This document shows positions 1 to 5,512 of a stretch of DNA of 11,696 nt, piece after piece. Source of the stretch: JAJRXG01 sp964470035 (GTDB lineage Bacteria > Bacteroidota > Bacteroidia > Chitinophagales > Saprospiraceae); the NCBI GenBank assembly GCA_964470035.1, contig CAYYBR010000132.1, positions 1-11,696 of the forward strand, written 5' to 3'. Both the position numbers and the translations under genes were made by a program. Within the stretch, counting starts at the first letter, position 1; every line of letters begins with the position of its first letter. Below the pieces are notes generated by a model. The model ran no database searches. It saw only the letters and a program-made list of their open reading frames with translations, and was not told the origin of the DNA.

Positions 1-3
1 GCT

Positions 4-846
4 ATGAACAAGATATATATCTTATTATTCGGTGTACTTTTCTTTACTTCCTGTGGAGATGAAAATCTAAATGACATAGCCGATAGCCAGTTTGTTGTAG
101 AAGCATTCCTCTTTGCTGGCGAGCCTGTAGATGACATAAAGATCAAAACTACATTCCCTCTAACTTCAGAGGACGATACATCTGCACCTATCAATAATGC
201 CCAAGTCACCATCATCAAGGAAGGAGCTCGTTTTCCACTTGTTTCCTCTGACAGTGAAGGAAATTATAATTACCCAGGTGATGATCTGACTGTCGAAACT
301 GGAGACGTATTTGAATTAGAGGTCATAGCTAATGGTATCACGGCCACTGCTATAACGACTGTACCTACGCCAACAACTGGACTTAGTATCTCTCAGGACA
401 CGATCAAAGTGCCTCAGTTATCTCTTTCTTCAGGCATGGCAGCTATAGTTAATACTATCCAAGAATTTCTGCAGGAATCTAGTATCGATGCCAGTTGGGA
501 TAATCCTGAAGAAGATCTCTACTTCATGGTTGTAGAAAGTGCAGACGATACTTTTATACCCATCTTCCCTCAGCAGGTGTTGGATGCTCTAGAGACTTTT
601 AGATTCGTATCTGAGCCTACTAACGAGTCAAGTTTATCCTTCCTGGCGGGGACTCTTGTTTCATTTGGGTCTTACACAGTCGAAGTTTTTCATATTAATC
701 AAGAGTATGCTGATCTGTATGAAAATAGGACCCAAGATTCGAGAGATCTCAATGAACCGCCATCAAATATCAATAATGGTGTAGGTGTTTTCTCAGCTTT
801 TAATAGTGACAGAAGAACTTTCTACGTGGTGCCCGACAGACCATAA
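4..846 (+). CDS. DUF4249-type outer-membrane/periplasmic lipoprotein
   Basis: A 280-residue protein with a lipoprotein signal: a short basic N-terminus, a hydrophobic stretch at about residues 4-14 and a lipobox ending FTSC, so Cys17 is the predicted lipid anchor. The mature part begins with a beta-rich segment (FVVEAFLFAGEPVDDIKI, about residues 30-47), then a PINNAQVTI stretch and a GNYNYPGDD stretch. This pattern is typical of DUF4249, whose N-terminal half resembles a carboxypeptidase-regulatory-like sandwich. The C-terminal FSAFNSDRRTFYV is also family-like. The family has no proven biochemical role; in Bacteroidota it is usually encoded just after a TonB-dependent receptor, so the missing upstream gene is probably one (inference). 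The start lies three bases inside the window, so the ribosome-binding region cannot be judged. The ATG is supported by the complete signal peptide. At 280 residues it is somewhat shorter than many family members. Confidence 0.8.
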   Translation: MNKIYILLFGVLFFTSCGDENLNDIADSQFVVEAFLFAGEPVDDIKIKTTFPLTSEDDTSAPINNAQVTIIKEGARFPLVSSDSEGNYNYPGDDLTVETGDVFELEVIANGITATAITTVPTPTTGLSISQDTIKVPQLSLSSGMAAIVNTIQEFLQESSIDASWDNPEEDLYFMVVESADDTFIPIFPQQVLDALETFRFVSEPTNESSLSFLAGTLVSFGSYTVEVFHINQEYADLYENRTQDSRDLNEPPSNINNGVGVFSAFNSDRRTFYVVPDRP

Positions 847-858
847 GAGTACTTATGG
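841..858. repeat. Perfect inverted repeat spanning the stop codon of the DUF4249 gene
   Basis: CCATAAG (841-847), a four-base AGTA loop and CTTATGG (852-858) form a perfect 7-bp stem. The TAA stop codon lies inside the left arm. No U-tract follows, so this is not a standard intrinsic terminator. It could still be a weak 3'-end structure protecting or ending the mRNA. Chance cannot be excluded for so short a stem. Confidence 0.45.
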
Positions 859-921
859 CTTGGTAAGATTACAATTACTCAGTTCAGAACAGTAGTTACT
901 TACTACTAGCTAATTCTATCA

Positions 922-937
922 CTACTTTATTAAGTAG
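922..937. repeat. Stem-loop at the stop codon of the flavin reductase-like gene
   Basis: CTACTT (922-927), loop TATT and AAGTAG (932-937) make a perfect 6-bp stem with a tetraloop. The minus-strand TAA stop codon (930-932) spans the loop and the first base of one arm. It faces the inverted repeat at the end of the convergent DUF4249 gene about 65 bases away. A second, weaker repeat (AGTAGT/ACTACT, 891-907) lies between the two, so the gap between the convergent genes holds three small dyads and no U-rich terminator. Confidence 0.45.
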
Positions 938-1556
938 GCCACTGCCCTACTCTAGCAAAAGCGAATTGCTTCTTTTTTTCAACTTTATAATACGTCTCAA
1001 GACCACTTACAGCAACATCGTCCACCTTGCTCAAGTCTAGATTACCATCTTCTTGCAAGCTGGATTCATCCAAATAAATAGCCTGGATACTGCCCACAAT
1101 CATGATTGTATTATTCTGTTTGATGAGATACTCATCTTCGAACTTCATGGCCATTTTGACAAGAGACTCTTTTACAAATGGTGCTCCACAGCTCCCTTTG
1201 AATTGAGGAGTCAATCTACAGTGTTCAAATTCAGATTCTGTTTTTTCAAATTTTGCCGATGCGTAGTGAGCTCTATCTATAAAATCTAAATGAACATGGT
1301 TGATGGTATACTCTCCTGTATTCTTTATGTACTCATAGGTTTGTCTTTCTACAGAAAGAGGTCGAATAATGAAACCTTGTAGCGGCGGCGTTGCACCGAG
1401 GTGAACTACACTACTTATCAGAGATAGGTTAGCAACTCCATCAGGCGACATTGTCCCGATAAGATTAGCTGACTTATAACCGCTTATGCTATTGATGAGA
1501 TGTCTCCGCCAAAGAGAGGGAGCCTCAAGTATTTCATCGAGAGATATACATCTCAT
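930..1556 (-). CDS. Flavin reductase-like FMN-binding split-barrel protein
   Basis: A 208-residue protein of the flavin reductase-like (split barrel, FMN-binding) group. Visible signatures are GYKSANLIGT (about residues 26-35), the ANLSLISSVVHLG strand pair typical of the flavin pocket, GFIIRP (61-66), YTINHVH (83-89) and APFVKES (125-131). Members bind FMN and either reduce flavin with NAD(P)H or use it in a redox reaction; the substrate here is unknown. I chose the ATG at 1556 over an in-frame TTG at 1571. The family begins near the R-x-ISLDEI sequence, and the ATG start avoids overlap with the 57-residue gene upstream, whose stop is 7 bases away and suggests translational coupling. It is the last gene of a minus-strand unit with TIGR03643 and SDR proteins, a neighbourhood I associate with photolyase/cryptochrome loci, so flavin supply to light-dependent repair is a plausible but unproven role. 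Confidence 0.82.
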   Translation of the reverse strand: MRCISLDEILEAPSLWRRHLINSISGYKSANLIGTMSPDGVANLSLISSVVHLGATPPLQGFIIRPLSVERQTYEYIKNTGEYTINHVHLDFIDRAHYASAKFEKTESEFEHCRLTPQFKGSCGAPFVKESLVKMAMKFEDEYLIKQNNTIMIVGSIQAIYLDESSLQEDGNLDLSKVDDVAVSGLETYYKVEKKKQFAFARVGQWPT

Positions 1557-1563
1557 GGATTGA

Positions 1564-1737
1564 TCAACCAACGTTATTCAAACTCTCAAGTTGAGTCATG
1601 ATCTTATCAGCCTCTGCTGTCTTTTGATCTGCAGCAACTCTATCCGTTTTTGATAAACGAAAAGCCTCTTCAGTAAGCTTTTTATATTCTTCACGGAGTT
1701 TGTCTTGCTCCGACTTCTTTTTGAATAAACCGAACAT
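1564..1737 (-). CDS. Lacal_2735-like 57-residue charged small protein
   Basis: A short gene lying between the SDR and flavin reductase-like genes. It starts with ATG at 1737 and ends with TGA at 1564-1566. The product is 57 residues, begins MFGLFKKKSE and continues as a highly charged, probably helical or coiled-coil chain with the segment KLTEEAFRLSKTDRVAADQK (about residues 20-39), then EADKIMTQLESL. This matches my memory of the Lacal_2735 family, a Bacteroidota-specific group of about 55-60 residue proteins with an MFGLFKKKS-type N-terminus, an LS-T-R-AAD-K core and an EAD-x-IM-x-QLE tail. Its function is unknown. The heptad-like spacing of Leu and charged residues suggests a partner-binding helix, and the amphipathic FGLF-KKK start could touch a membrane (both inference). 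Tight packing before the flavin reductase gene suggests co-transcription. Confidence 0.85.
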   Translation of the reverse strand: MFGLFKKKSEQDKLREEYKKLTEEAFRLSKTDRVAADQKTAEADKIMTQLESLNNVG

Positions 1738-1769
1738 GTCCTACCTGTTTAGATAGTAAACTACTCTCA

Positions 1770-1794
1770 TAGGATTTAGTTCTATTGAATCCTA
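1770..1794. repeat. Inverted repeat overlapping the SDR stop codon
   Basis: TAGGATT (1770-1776) and AATCCTA (1788-1794) form a perfect 7-bp stem with an 11-base loop. The minus-strand TAG stop codon of the SDR gene (1792-1794) is the outer part of one arm. No U-tract follows on the minus strand, so if it acts on transcription it would be weak. It could instead be an mRNA-processing or stabilising structure between the SDR gene and the small gene downstream. Confidence 0.4.
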
Positions 1795-2469
1795 ACGGAT
1801 GGATGTAATACCAGCACCTACTTGTAGTATCTGACCTGTCATCGACGCACTATCCTCACTTATAAGATAGGCAGCTAGTGCCGCTATCTCATCTGGCTTG
1901 ATAATCCTTTTTAATGGGTGACGATCGCTCATTTTACGTCTCATTTCTTCATTTTTCAATATGCTTGAAGCTAATGGTGTATCTGTGATCGTAGGAGCTA
2001 TAGCATTTACCCTAACGTTTGGCGAGAGTTCTGCTGCAAGAGTTTTAGTGAGTCCTTCTACAGCTCCTTTAGATGCTGCAACACTAGCATGAAAGGCCAT
2101 GCCTTGTGCCACAGCTACCGTGCTAAACAAGACTATCGACGCCCCTGGCACTTTCTTCAGTTGTCGATGAAATTTTTTGACAACGCGTACCGCGCCTAGG
2201 ACATTAATATCGAAGTCTTTCCTAAAATCCTCTTCCTTGAGAGATCCTATCGGCTTAAGATTTATACTACCTGGACAGTACACTATAGACTGCAGATTTT
2301 CTATGTCTGGCAGGTCATCAGTCAGAACATCTAGCCCATGGTGCTCATAAGAACCTGGGACATCGGGTTGTGTTCTTGAGATATTTACGCATTCTCGATC
2401 TTTTAGATGTTTAGATAGTATGGCTTTCCCTATTCCTTTACTTCCACCTATCACCAAAAGTTTACTCAT
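1792..2469 (-). CDS. SDR-fold protein lacking the catalytic tyrosine
   Basis: A 225-residue short-chain dehydrogenase/reductase fold. The dinucleotide-binding glycine motif reads GGSKGIG (residues 8-14), the strand-4 region reads YCPGSIN (64-70, in place of NNAG), the helix-4 Asn is in FDINV (86-90) and the serine region is FSTVAV (115-120). The active-site segment FHASVAASKGAVEGL (126-140) keeps Lys134, but the usual Tyr of YxxxK is Val130. The remainder (AAELSPNVRVNAIAPT, then MTGQILQVGAG) is normal, so the gene is not decayed. I recall related Bacteroidota proteins with the same H-A-S-[VI]-A-A-x-K segment, which would make the change a subfamily trait. It may bind NAD(P) without classical reductase activity, or use another residue such as His127. 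The start overlaps the stop of the TIGR03643 gene by ATGA, so translation is probably coupled. Confidence 0.85.
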   Translation of the reverse strand: MSKLLVIGGSKGIGKAILSKHLKDRECVNISRTQPDVPGSYEHHGLDVLTDDLPDIENLQSIVYCPGSINLKPIGSLKEEDFRKDFDINVLGAVRVVKKFHRQLKKVPGASIVLFSTVAVAQGMAFHASVAASKGAVEGLTKTLAAELSPNVRVNAIAPTITDTPLASSILKNEEMRRKMSDRHPLKRIIKPDEIAALAAYLISEDSASMTGQILQVGAGITSIR

Positions 2470-2840
2470 CGCTTACTGATTTTATTGTTATTGATATGAC
2501 CCTGGCGGCTACATCTAAAAGATCCTTCTTGATATCCTCTTTTGGATATATGCTTGGTCCTTCTACCTTGCACACGCTGCCGCCACATCCTAAAGCTTGA
2601 TGACTTCATCTGATGTCTCATCAAGCGGATCACTTGACCTTCAGTCAATCCAAACTGCACAGTGATCTGATCAAAAGGAGTGCGGTCCTCCCATGCCATC
2701 TCTACAATCCTGTCCATATCCCTATCAGTGAGCTGATAGGCCAACATAATCTTAGCTGGAGTATTAGCTTTGAGTTGAATGGTTTGTTCTTGAAGCACCT
2801 CTGATCTAGTGTGTCTTGACAATTCGCTTTGTCTCTTCAT
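2466..2840 (-). CDS. TIGR03643 family protein
   Basis: A 124-residue basic protein. The core (about residues 36-97) carries LTDRDMDRIVEMAWEDRTPF, then FGLTEGQVIRLMR and SSFRMWRQRVQGRRTKH, which is the TIGR03643 signature. The tail has FRCSRQ and ends NNKISKR, as I recall in Bacteroidota members. The FDQITVQFGLTEGQVIRLMR stretch looks like a helix-turn-helix and the protein is Arg/Lys-rich, so nucleic-acid binding is possible (inference). The function is unknown; members are commonly encoded near cryptochrome or photolyase genes. The start is uncertain: residues 1-31 are not part of the family, and an ATG at 2747 (before LAYQLTDRD) would give a protein of normal length. With the longer version only 56 bases separate it from the divergent dipeptidase gene. 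It is the first gene of the minus-strand four-gene unit and overlaps the SDR start by four bases. Confidence 0.82.
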   Translation of the reverse strand: MKRQSELSRHTRSEVLQEQTIQLKANTPAKIMLAYQLTDRDMDRIVEMAWEDRTPFDQITVQFGLTEGQVIRLMRHQMKSSSFRMWRQRVQGRRTKHISKRGYQEGSFRCSRQGHINNNKISKR

Positions 2841-2887
2841 TGATAGTTAACATAGAGCTAGGGGCATAGTTGATATCTGGGCATCAT

Positions 2888-2895
2888 TATATTTG
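2888..2895 (+). promoter_or_regulatory. Match to the Bacteroidota -7 element directly before the dipeptidase start
   Basis: TATATTTG fits TAnnTTTG exactly and ends one base before the first ATG of the dipeptidase gene. A TTG at 2870-2872 lies 15 bases upstream, shorter than the roughly 17-23 base spacing known for Bacteroidota promoters. If used, transcription would begin around the tandem ATG codons (2897 and 2900), giving a nearly leaderless mRNA. It may also be a chance match. Confidence 0.35.
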
Positions 2896-2896
2896 A

Positions 2897-3586
2897 ATGA
2901 TGAGGAAGTGGTCTTTTTTGGTTTTAGCAACTTTCATTTACGTAAGTGTAACTGGTCAAGAATCGAATGCTTGGATGGACAAATGGGATTTTGTATTTCT
3001 CGATACACTGCTTGAGCATGCTCAGTATGATGTGCGATATGCTGGATCCAATAATTTTGTGGGAGATACGATCACCGGATATAGTTGTGATCGACTCGTT
3101 ATGACCAAGAAGTCGGCCATCGCTTTAAAGAGAGCGGAACAAACTCTCGCAGCACAGGGATATGGCCTGAAAATATTTGACGCTTATCGGCCTCAGCGAG
3201 CAGTAGATCACTTTAAGACTTGGTCAACAAAAGCTTCCGATACCCTCACGAAGCATATATTTTATCCTAATCTCGACAAAAAAAACCTCCACCATCTAGG
3301 ATACATATCTAGCCGATCTGGCCATAGTCGTGGTAGTACCGTAGACCTTACCCTTTACCGTTTCGTAGATGGTAAAGAGGTCGATATGGGAGCAACTTAT
3401 GACTTTTTTGGAGAGATCAGTCATCATGATTATGCACAGCTTGCCAAAGAACAAACCGCCAATCGTCAACTACTAAAAGATCATATGAATCGGGCTAACT
3501 TCAGACCCTATAGCAAGGAGTGGTGGCACTATACTCTGCGTGACGAACCTCATTGGGGTGTCTTCTTAGACGAAGTAGTTCACTGA
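2897..3586 (+). CDS. Secreted D-Ala-D-Ala dipeptidase (VanX/DdpX type, peptidase M15D)
   Basis: A 229-residue zinc peptidase with an N-terminal Sec signal (basic MMRKW, hydrophobic residues 6-18, likely cleavage near TGQ-ES at 21), so it should act in the periplasm. Family M15D motifs are complete: DAYRP (95-99), SGHSRGSTVD (141-150) with zinc ligand His143 and Asp150, a MGATYDFFGE segment (164-173), and EWWH (208-211) with catalytic Glu208 and zinc ligand His211. YDVRYAGSNNFVG (44-56) is also family-typical. Such enzymes split the D-Ala-D-Ala dipeptide and in most bacteria serve peptidoglycan recycling or nutrition. No vanH, vanA or vanRS homologue is visible nearby, so there is no reason to infer glycopeptide resistance. 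The signal peptide fits either ATG of the tandem pair at 2897/2900. It is transcribed away from the TIGR03643 unit and lies 106 bases before the mechanosensitive channel gene. Confidence 0.9.
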   Translation: MMRKWSFLVLATFIYVSVTGQESNAWMDKWDFVFLDTLLEHAQYDVRYAGSNNFVGDTITGYSCDRLVMTKKSAIALKRAEQTLAAQGYGLKIFDAYRPQRAVDHFKTWSTKASDTLTKHIFYPNLDKKNLHHLGYISSRSGHSRGSTVDLTLYRFVDGKEVDMGATYDFFGEISHHDYAQLAKEQTANRQLLKDHMNRANFRPYSKEWWHYTLRDEPHWGVFLDEVVH

Positions 3587-3656
3587 TATTGTCGCTTACA
3601 TATCAAGATTTAACATATGATAAATCTTAGGGTGACTTATGGGCTTTACCCCAGTC
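3584..3656 (+). other. Tandem stem-loops between the dipeptidase and channel genes
   Basis: Three inverted repeats follow one another. TGATAT/ATATCA (3584-3589 with 3600-3605) includes the dipeptidase stop codon. AAGATTTA/TAAATCTT (3605-3612 with 3621-3628) is a perfect 8-bp stem with an 8-base loop. GAC-TTA-TGGG / CCCAGTC (3634-3643 with 3650-3656) is a 7-bp stem with a three-base bulge. None has a U-tract. They occupy most of the gap before the channel gene, whose start codon is 36 bases further on, so this could be a structured 5' leader or a processing region. No known riboswitch is recognised, and no clear promoter was found in this gap. Confidence 0.35.
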
Positions 3657-3692
3657 AAAATGTCATTCGTCATGTCAACAACAATTTAATTA

Positions 3693-4508
3693 ATGGAAAT
3701 AAGTAACTACCTGGATCAAGGCATCAGCATGGCCGTCCAGTATGCGCCAAAAGTTTTGTTAGCTATAGTCGCGTTCGTCATCGGGCTATGGATCATAAGA
3801 AAAATCGTAGGTGGATTGAGCCGACTATTATCAAGTCGTTTTGATGTAACACTTGCCAACTTCTTAACATCTATAGCTAGCGTACTTCTAAAGGTGATGC
3901 TCTTCCTATCAGTAGCATCGATGGTTGGGATCAATACTACCTCTTTTGTTGCCATCATAGGCGCCCTCATGGTAGGTGTCGGCATGGCCCTCAACGGAAC
4001 CATAGGTCACTTTGCAAGCGGTGTCATGCTCATGATATTCAAACCATTCAAGGTTGGTGATCTGGTGAAGATAGGTGGAGATCACATGGGTACTGTCGAA
4101 GGCATTAATGCCTTTAACACAACCCTCAAAACACTAGATAATCAACGCATAATTGTTGGCAATAGTAATGTCACAGGTAATAGCATCACCAATGTATCTG
4201 GGCAAGGCACTGTAGGTGTAGAGCTTACCTTTGGTATAGGGTATGGTGACGACATCGATAAAGCAAGGCAAGTCATCCTTGAAGTCGGAAAGTCCTGCCC
4301 ACATATACTTGATAGCCCTGCCCAGGGTGTAGTGGTGGCAGAGCTGGGAGATAGCTCAGTTAATCTTGCAACAAGACCATTTGTCAAAAGCGAAAACTAC
4401 TGGGATACTCTGTTTTATATGCAAGAAAATGTAAAAAAGGCCTTCGATAAGGAAGGTATAGGCATCCCATATCCAACGATGGATATCAATATGGTATCAA
4501 GCAACTAA
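3693..4508 (+). CDS. mscS: Small-conductance mechanosensitive channel MscS
   Basis: A 271-residue MscS-type channel, close to the 286 residues of the E. coli protein. Predicted inner-membrane helices are TM1 at about residues 18-35, TM2 at about 57-78 and the pore helix TM3 at about 84-115, which contains the Gly/Ala-packed GALMVGVGMALNGTIGHFASG. It is followed by the beta domain (FKVGDLVKIGGDHMGTVEGI, 119-138; NTTLKTLDNQRIIVGN, 142-157) and an alpha/beta C-terminal domain ending GIGIPYPTMDINM (255-267), equivalent to the family's PYPQMDV end. It opens on membrane tension to release osmolytes during hypo-osmotic shock. There is no N-terminal extension or C-terminal regulatory domain. A strong intrinsic terminator follows nine bases after the stop, so it ends its transcription unit. 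A possible transcript with the upstream dipeptidase is suggested only by orientation. Confidence 0.93.
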   Translation: MEISNYLDQGISMAVQYAPKVLLAIVAFVIGLWIIRKIVGGLSRLLSSRFDVTLANFLTSIASVLLKVMLFLSVASMVGINTTSFVAIIGALMVGVGMALNGTIGHFASGVMLMIFKPFKVGDLVKIGGDHMGTVEGINAFNTTLKTLDNQRIIVGNSNVTGNSITNVSGQGTVGVELTFGIGYGDDIDKARQVILEVGKSCPHILDSPAQGVVVAELGDSSVNLATRPFVKSENYWDTLFYMQENVKKAFDKEGIGIPYPTMDINMVSSN

Positions 4509-4517
4509 CGTTAAAAT

Positions 4518-4546
4518 CCGCTGAAAAAAATTTCGGCGGCTTTTAT
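4518..4546 (+). terminator. Rho-independent terminator after mscS
   Basis: CCGCTGAAA (4518-4526), an AAAA loop and TTTCGGCGG (4531-4539) form a 9-bp stem with a single T-G wobble, followed at once by CTTTTAT. This is the only standard intrinsic terminator seen in the window. It separates mscS from the anti-sigma factor gene. Confidence 0.85.
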
Positions 4547-4626
4547 AATAGAGCCTATACTGGGCATTAGAATCTCTAGATTTCAGAATTCAAATTTTTT
4601 TTCAGAGACTTTGCTTTTCAACAATT

Positions 4627-4655
4627 TTGACAATTCTTCATTTAGTGAATACAAT
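4627..4655 (+). promoter_or_regulatory. TTGACA-17-TACAAT promoter-like site before the anti-sigma gene
   Basis: TTGACA (4627-4632) is followed by a 17-base spacer and TACAAT (4650-4655), 50 bases before the start codon. This is a near-perfect match to the proteobacterial sigma-70 consensus rather than to the Bacteroidota TTTG/TAnnTTTG form; a TTTG at 4626-4629 overlaps the first element. It lies downstream of the mscS terminator in the only long plus-strand gap, where a promoter is expected. The 197 bases between the two genes hold the terminator, this site and otherwise A/T-rich sequence without recognised elements. Confidence 0.45.
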
Positions 4656-4705
4656 GTTCGACCAGCAATCGTACCAACTACTCATCCAAAGACTTCTTTT
4701 CTCCC

Positions 4706-5479
4706 ATGAACGATCACTTAGATGACATACTAAGTAGTAATCTCCTTGAGAGATATGTCCTCGGAAATGTTTCTCCTGAGGAGAGGCTCAAAGTAGATCT
4801 ACTTAGGGTTGAACATAAGTCTGTCAGAGAAAGGTTATCATCACTAGAAGCCACTAACAGGAAGTTGATAAGTGATAATACTGTAGTACTTCCTGATGGT
4901 AGAGAGTGCGTCATAAAAGACATGAGCGGTAACAATATCCCGACTCAAAATACTACACAACGTTCTAATAAGATATCCATATCGAAGTGGACGTATCCAG
5001 CGGCAGCTGTCCTAATAGGAGCATTGGTAACTTGGTTTTTCATGGATGCTGAGGCGAACAACTATAAAAAGGAGATAGCAGAGCAATCCATAGAGATAGA
5101 AGAATTACGACGAGATTACGATAAGGTGAATGAGATCTATGCTTATATCAATCATGGAGGCACGAGACCATATATACTTGAAGGCAAAAACCGTAGTAAT
5201 GAAAGTCAAGTCATCGTCTATTGGAATACTGACCTCCGCAAGTCCATGCTTCGGGTTATAGATCTACCGAGTATCCGTAGCAACGAGACTTACCAACTAT
5301 GGGCAGATGTAAATGGAAAAATGAAGAGTCTTGGCACCTTCAATGCGGCATTAGCTATCAATGATGCCATCCCCATTAACTACCTCGATGACGCAACTTC
5401 GTTAAATATCACAGTGGAGCCCAAAGGTGGGAGCGAACACCCCACTCTATCCACACTTACTGCTAATCGTATCATGTAG
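4706..5479 (+). CDS. RskA-like transmembrane anti-sigma factor
   Basis: A 257-residue single-pass membrane protein. The cytoplasmic N-terminus has LLERYVLGNVSPEERLKV (about 13-30), the usual opening of zinc-less anti-sigma domains that clamp an ECF sigma factor. After a polar linker there is one membrane helix at about 97-113 (YPAAAVLIGALVTWFFM), then a charged probable coiled coil (about 117-143). The periplasmic RskA C-terminal domain shows VIVYWNTDLRKSMLRV (169-184), TYQLWADVNGK (195-205) and ITVEPKGGSEHPT (235-247). Such proteins hold a sigma factor at the membrane and release it when cut by proteases under envelope stress. Unusually, no ECF sigma gene flanks it: upstream is mscS with its terminator, downstream a DUF3052 gene 33 bases away. 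Either the partner is encoded elsewhere or the protein has drifted to another role. Confidence 0.85.
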   Translation: MNDHLDDILSSNLLERYVLGNVSPEERLKVDLLRVEHKSVRERLSSLEATNRKLISDNTVVLPDGRECVIKDMSGNNIPTQNTTQRSNKISISKWTYPAAAVLIGALVTWFFMDAEANNYKKEIAEQSIEIEELRRDYDKVNEIYAYINHGGTRPYILEGKNRSNESQVIVYWNTDLRKSMLRVIDLPSIRSNETYQLWADVNGKMKSLGTFNAALAINDAIPINYLDDATSLNITVEPKGGSEHPTLSTLTANRIM

Positions 5480-5512
5480 AATGTTTTCACTTTCGTAAAT
5501 ATCTTATTAAAC

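Noticed and set aside
891..907. AGTAGT/ACTACT dyad as an intrinsic terminator between the convergent DUF4249 and flavin reductase-like genes.
   Set aside because: Only six base pairs, A/T-rich, with no U-tract on either strand; kept only as part of the description of the gap.
1053..1289. Plus-strand 78-codon frame inside the flavin reductase-like gene.
   Set aside because: It is the antisense shadow of a recognisable protein and has low-complexity Phe/Cys-rich composition. Similar antisense frames in mscS, the M28 gene, the helicase and the YbhN-like gene were rejected for the same reason.
1557..1571. In-frame TTG at 1571 as the start of the flavin reductase-like gene, adding five residues.
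   Set aside because: It overlaps the stop region of the 57-residue gene by eight bases, and the family begins at the ATG side of this segment; the ATG at 1556 is preferred.
2897..3586. Glycopeptide-resistance locus based on the VanX-type dipeptidase.
   Set aside because: No VanH, VanA or VanRS homologue is nearby, and the protein has a signal peptide for periplasmic use, which fits wall recycling or nutrition.
4654..4725. A 23-codon reading frame from an ATG at 4654 as a possible leader peptide of the anti-sigma gene.
   Set aside because: Its ATG lies on the -10-like element and it runs out of frame into the anti-sigma start; no conserved or regulatory feature supports it.
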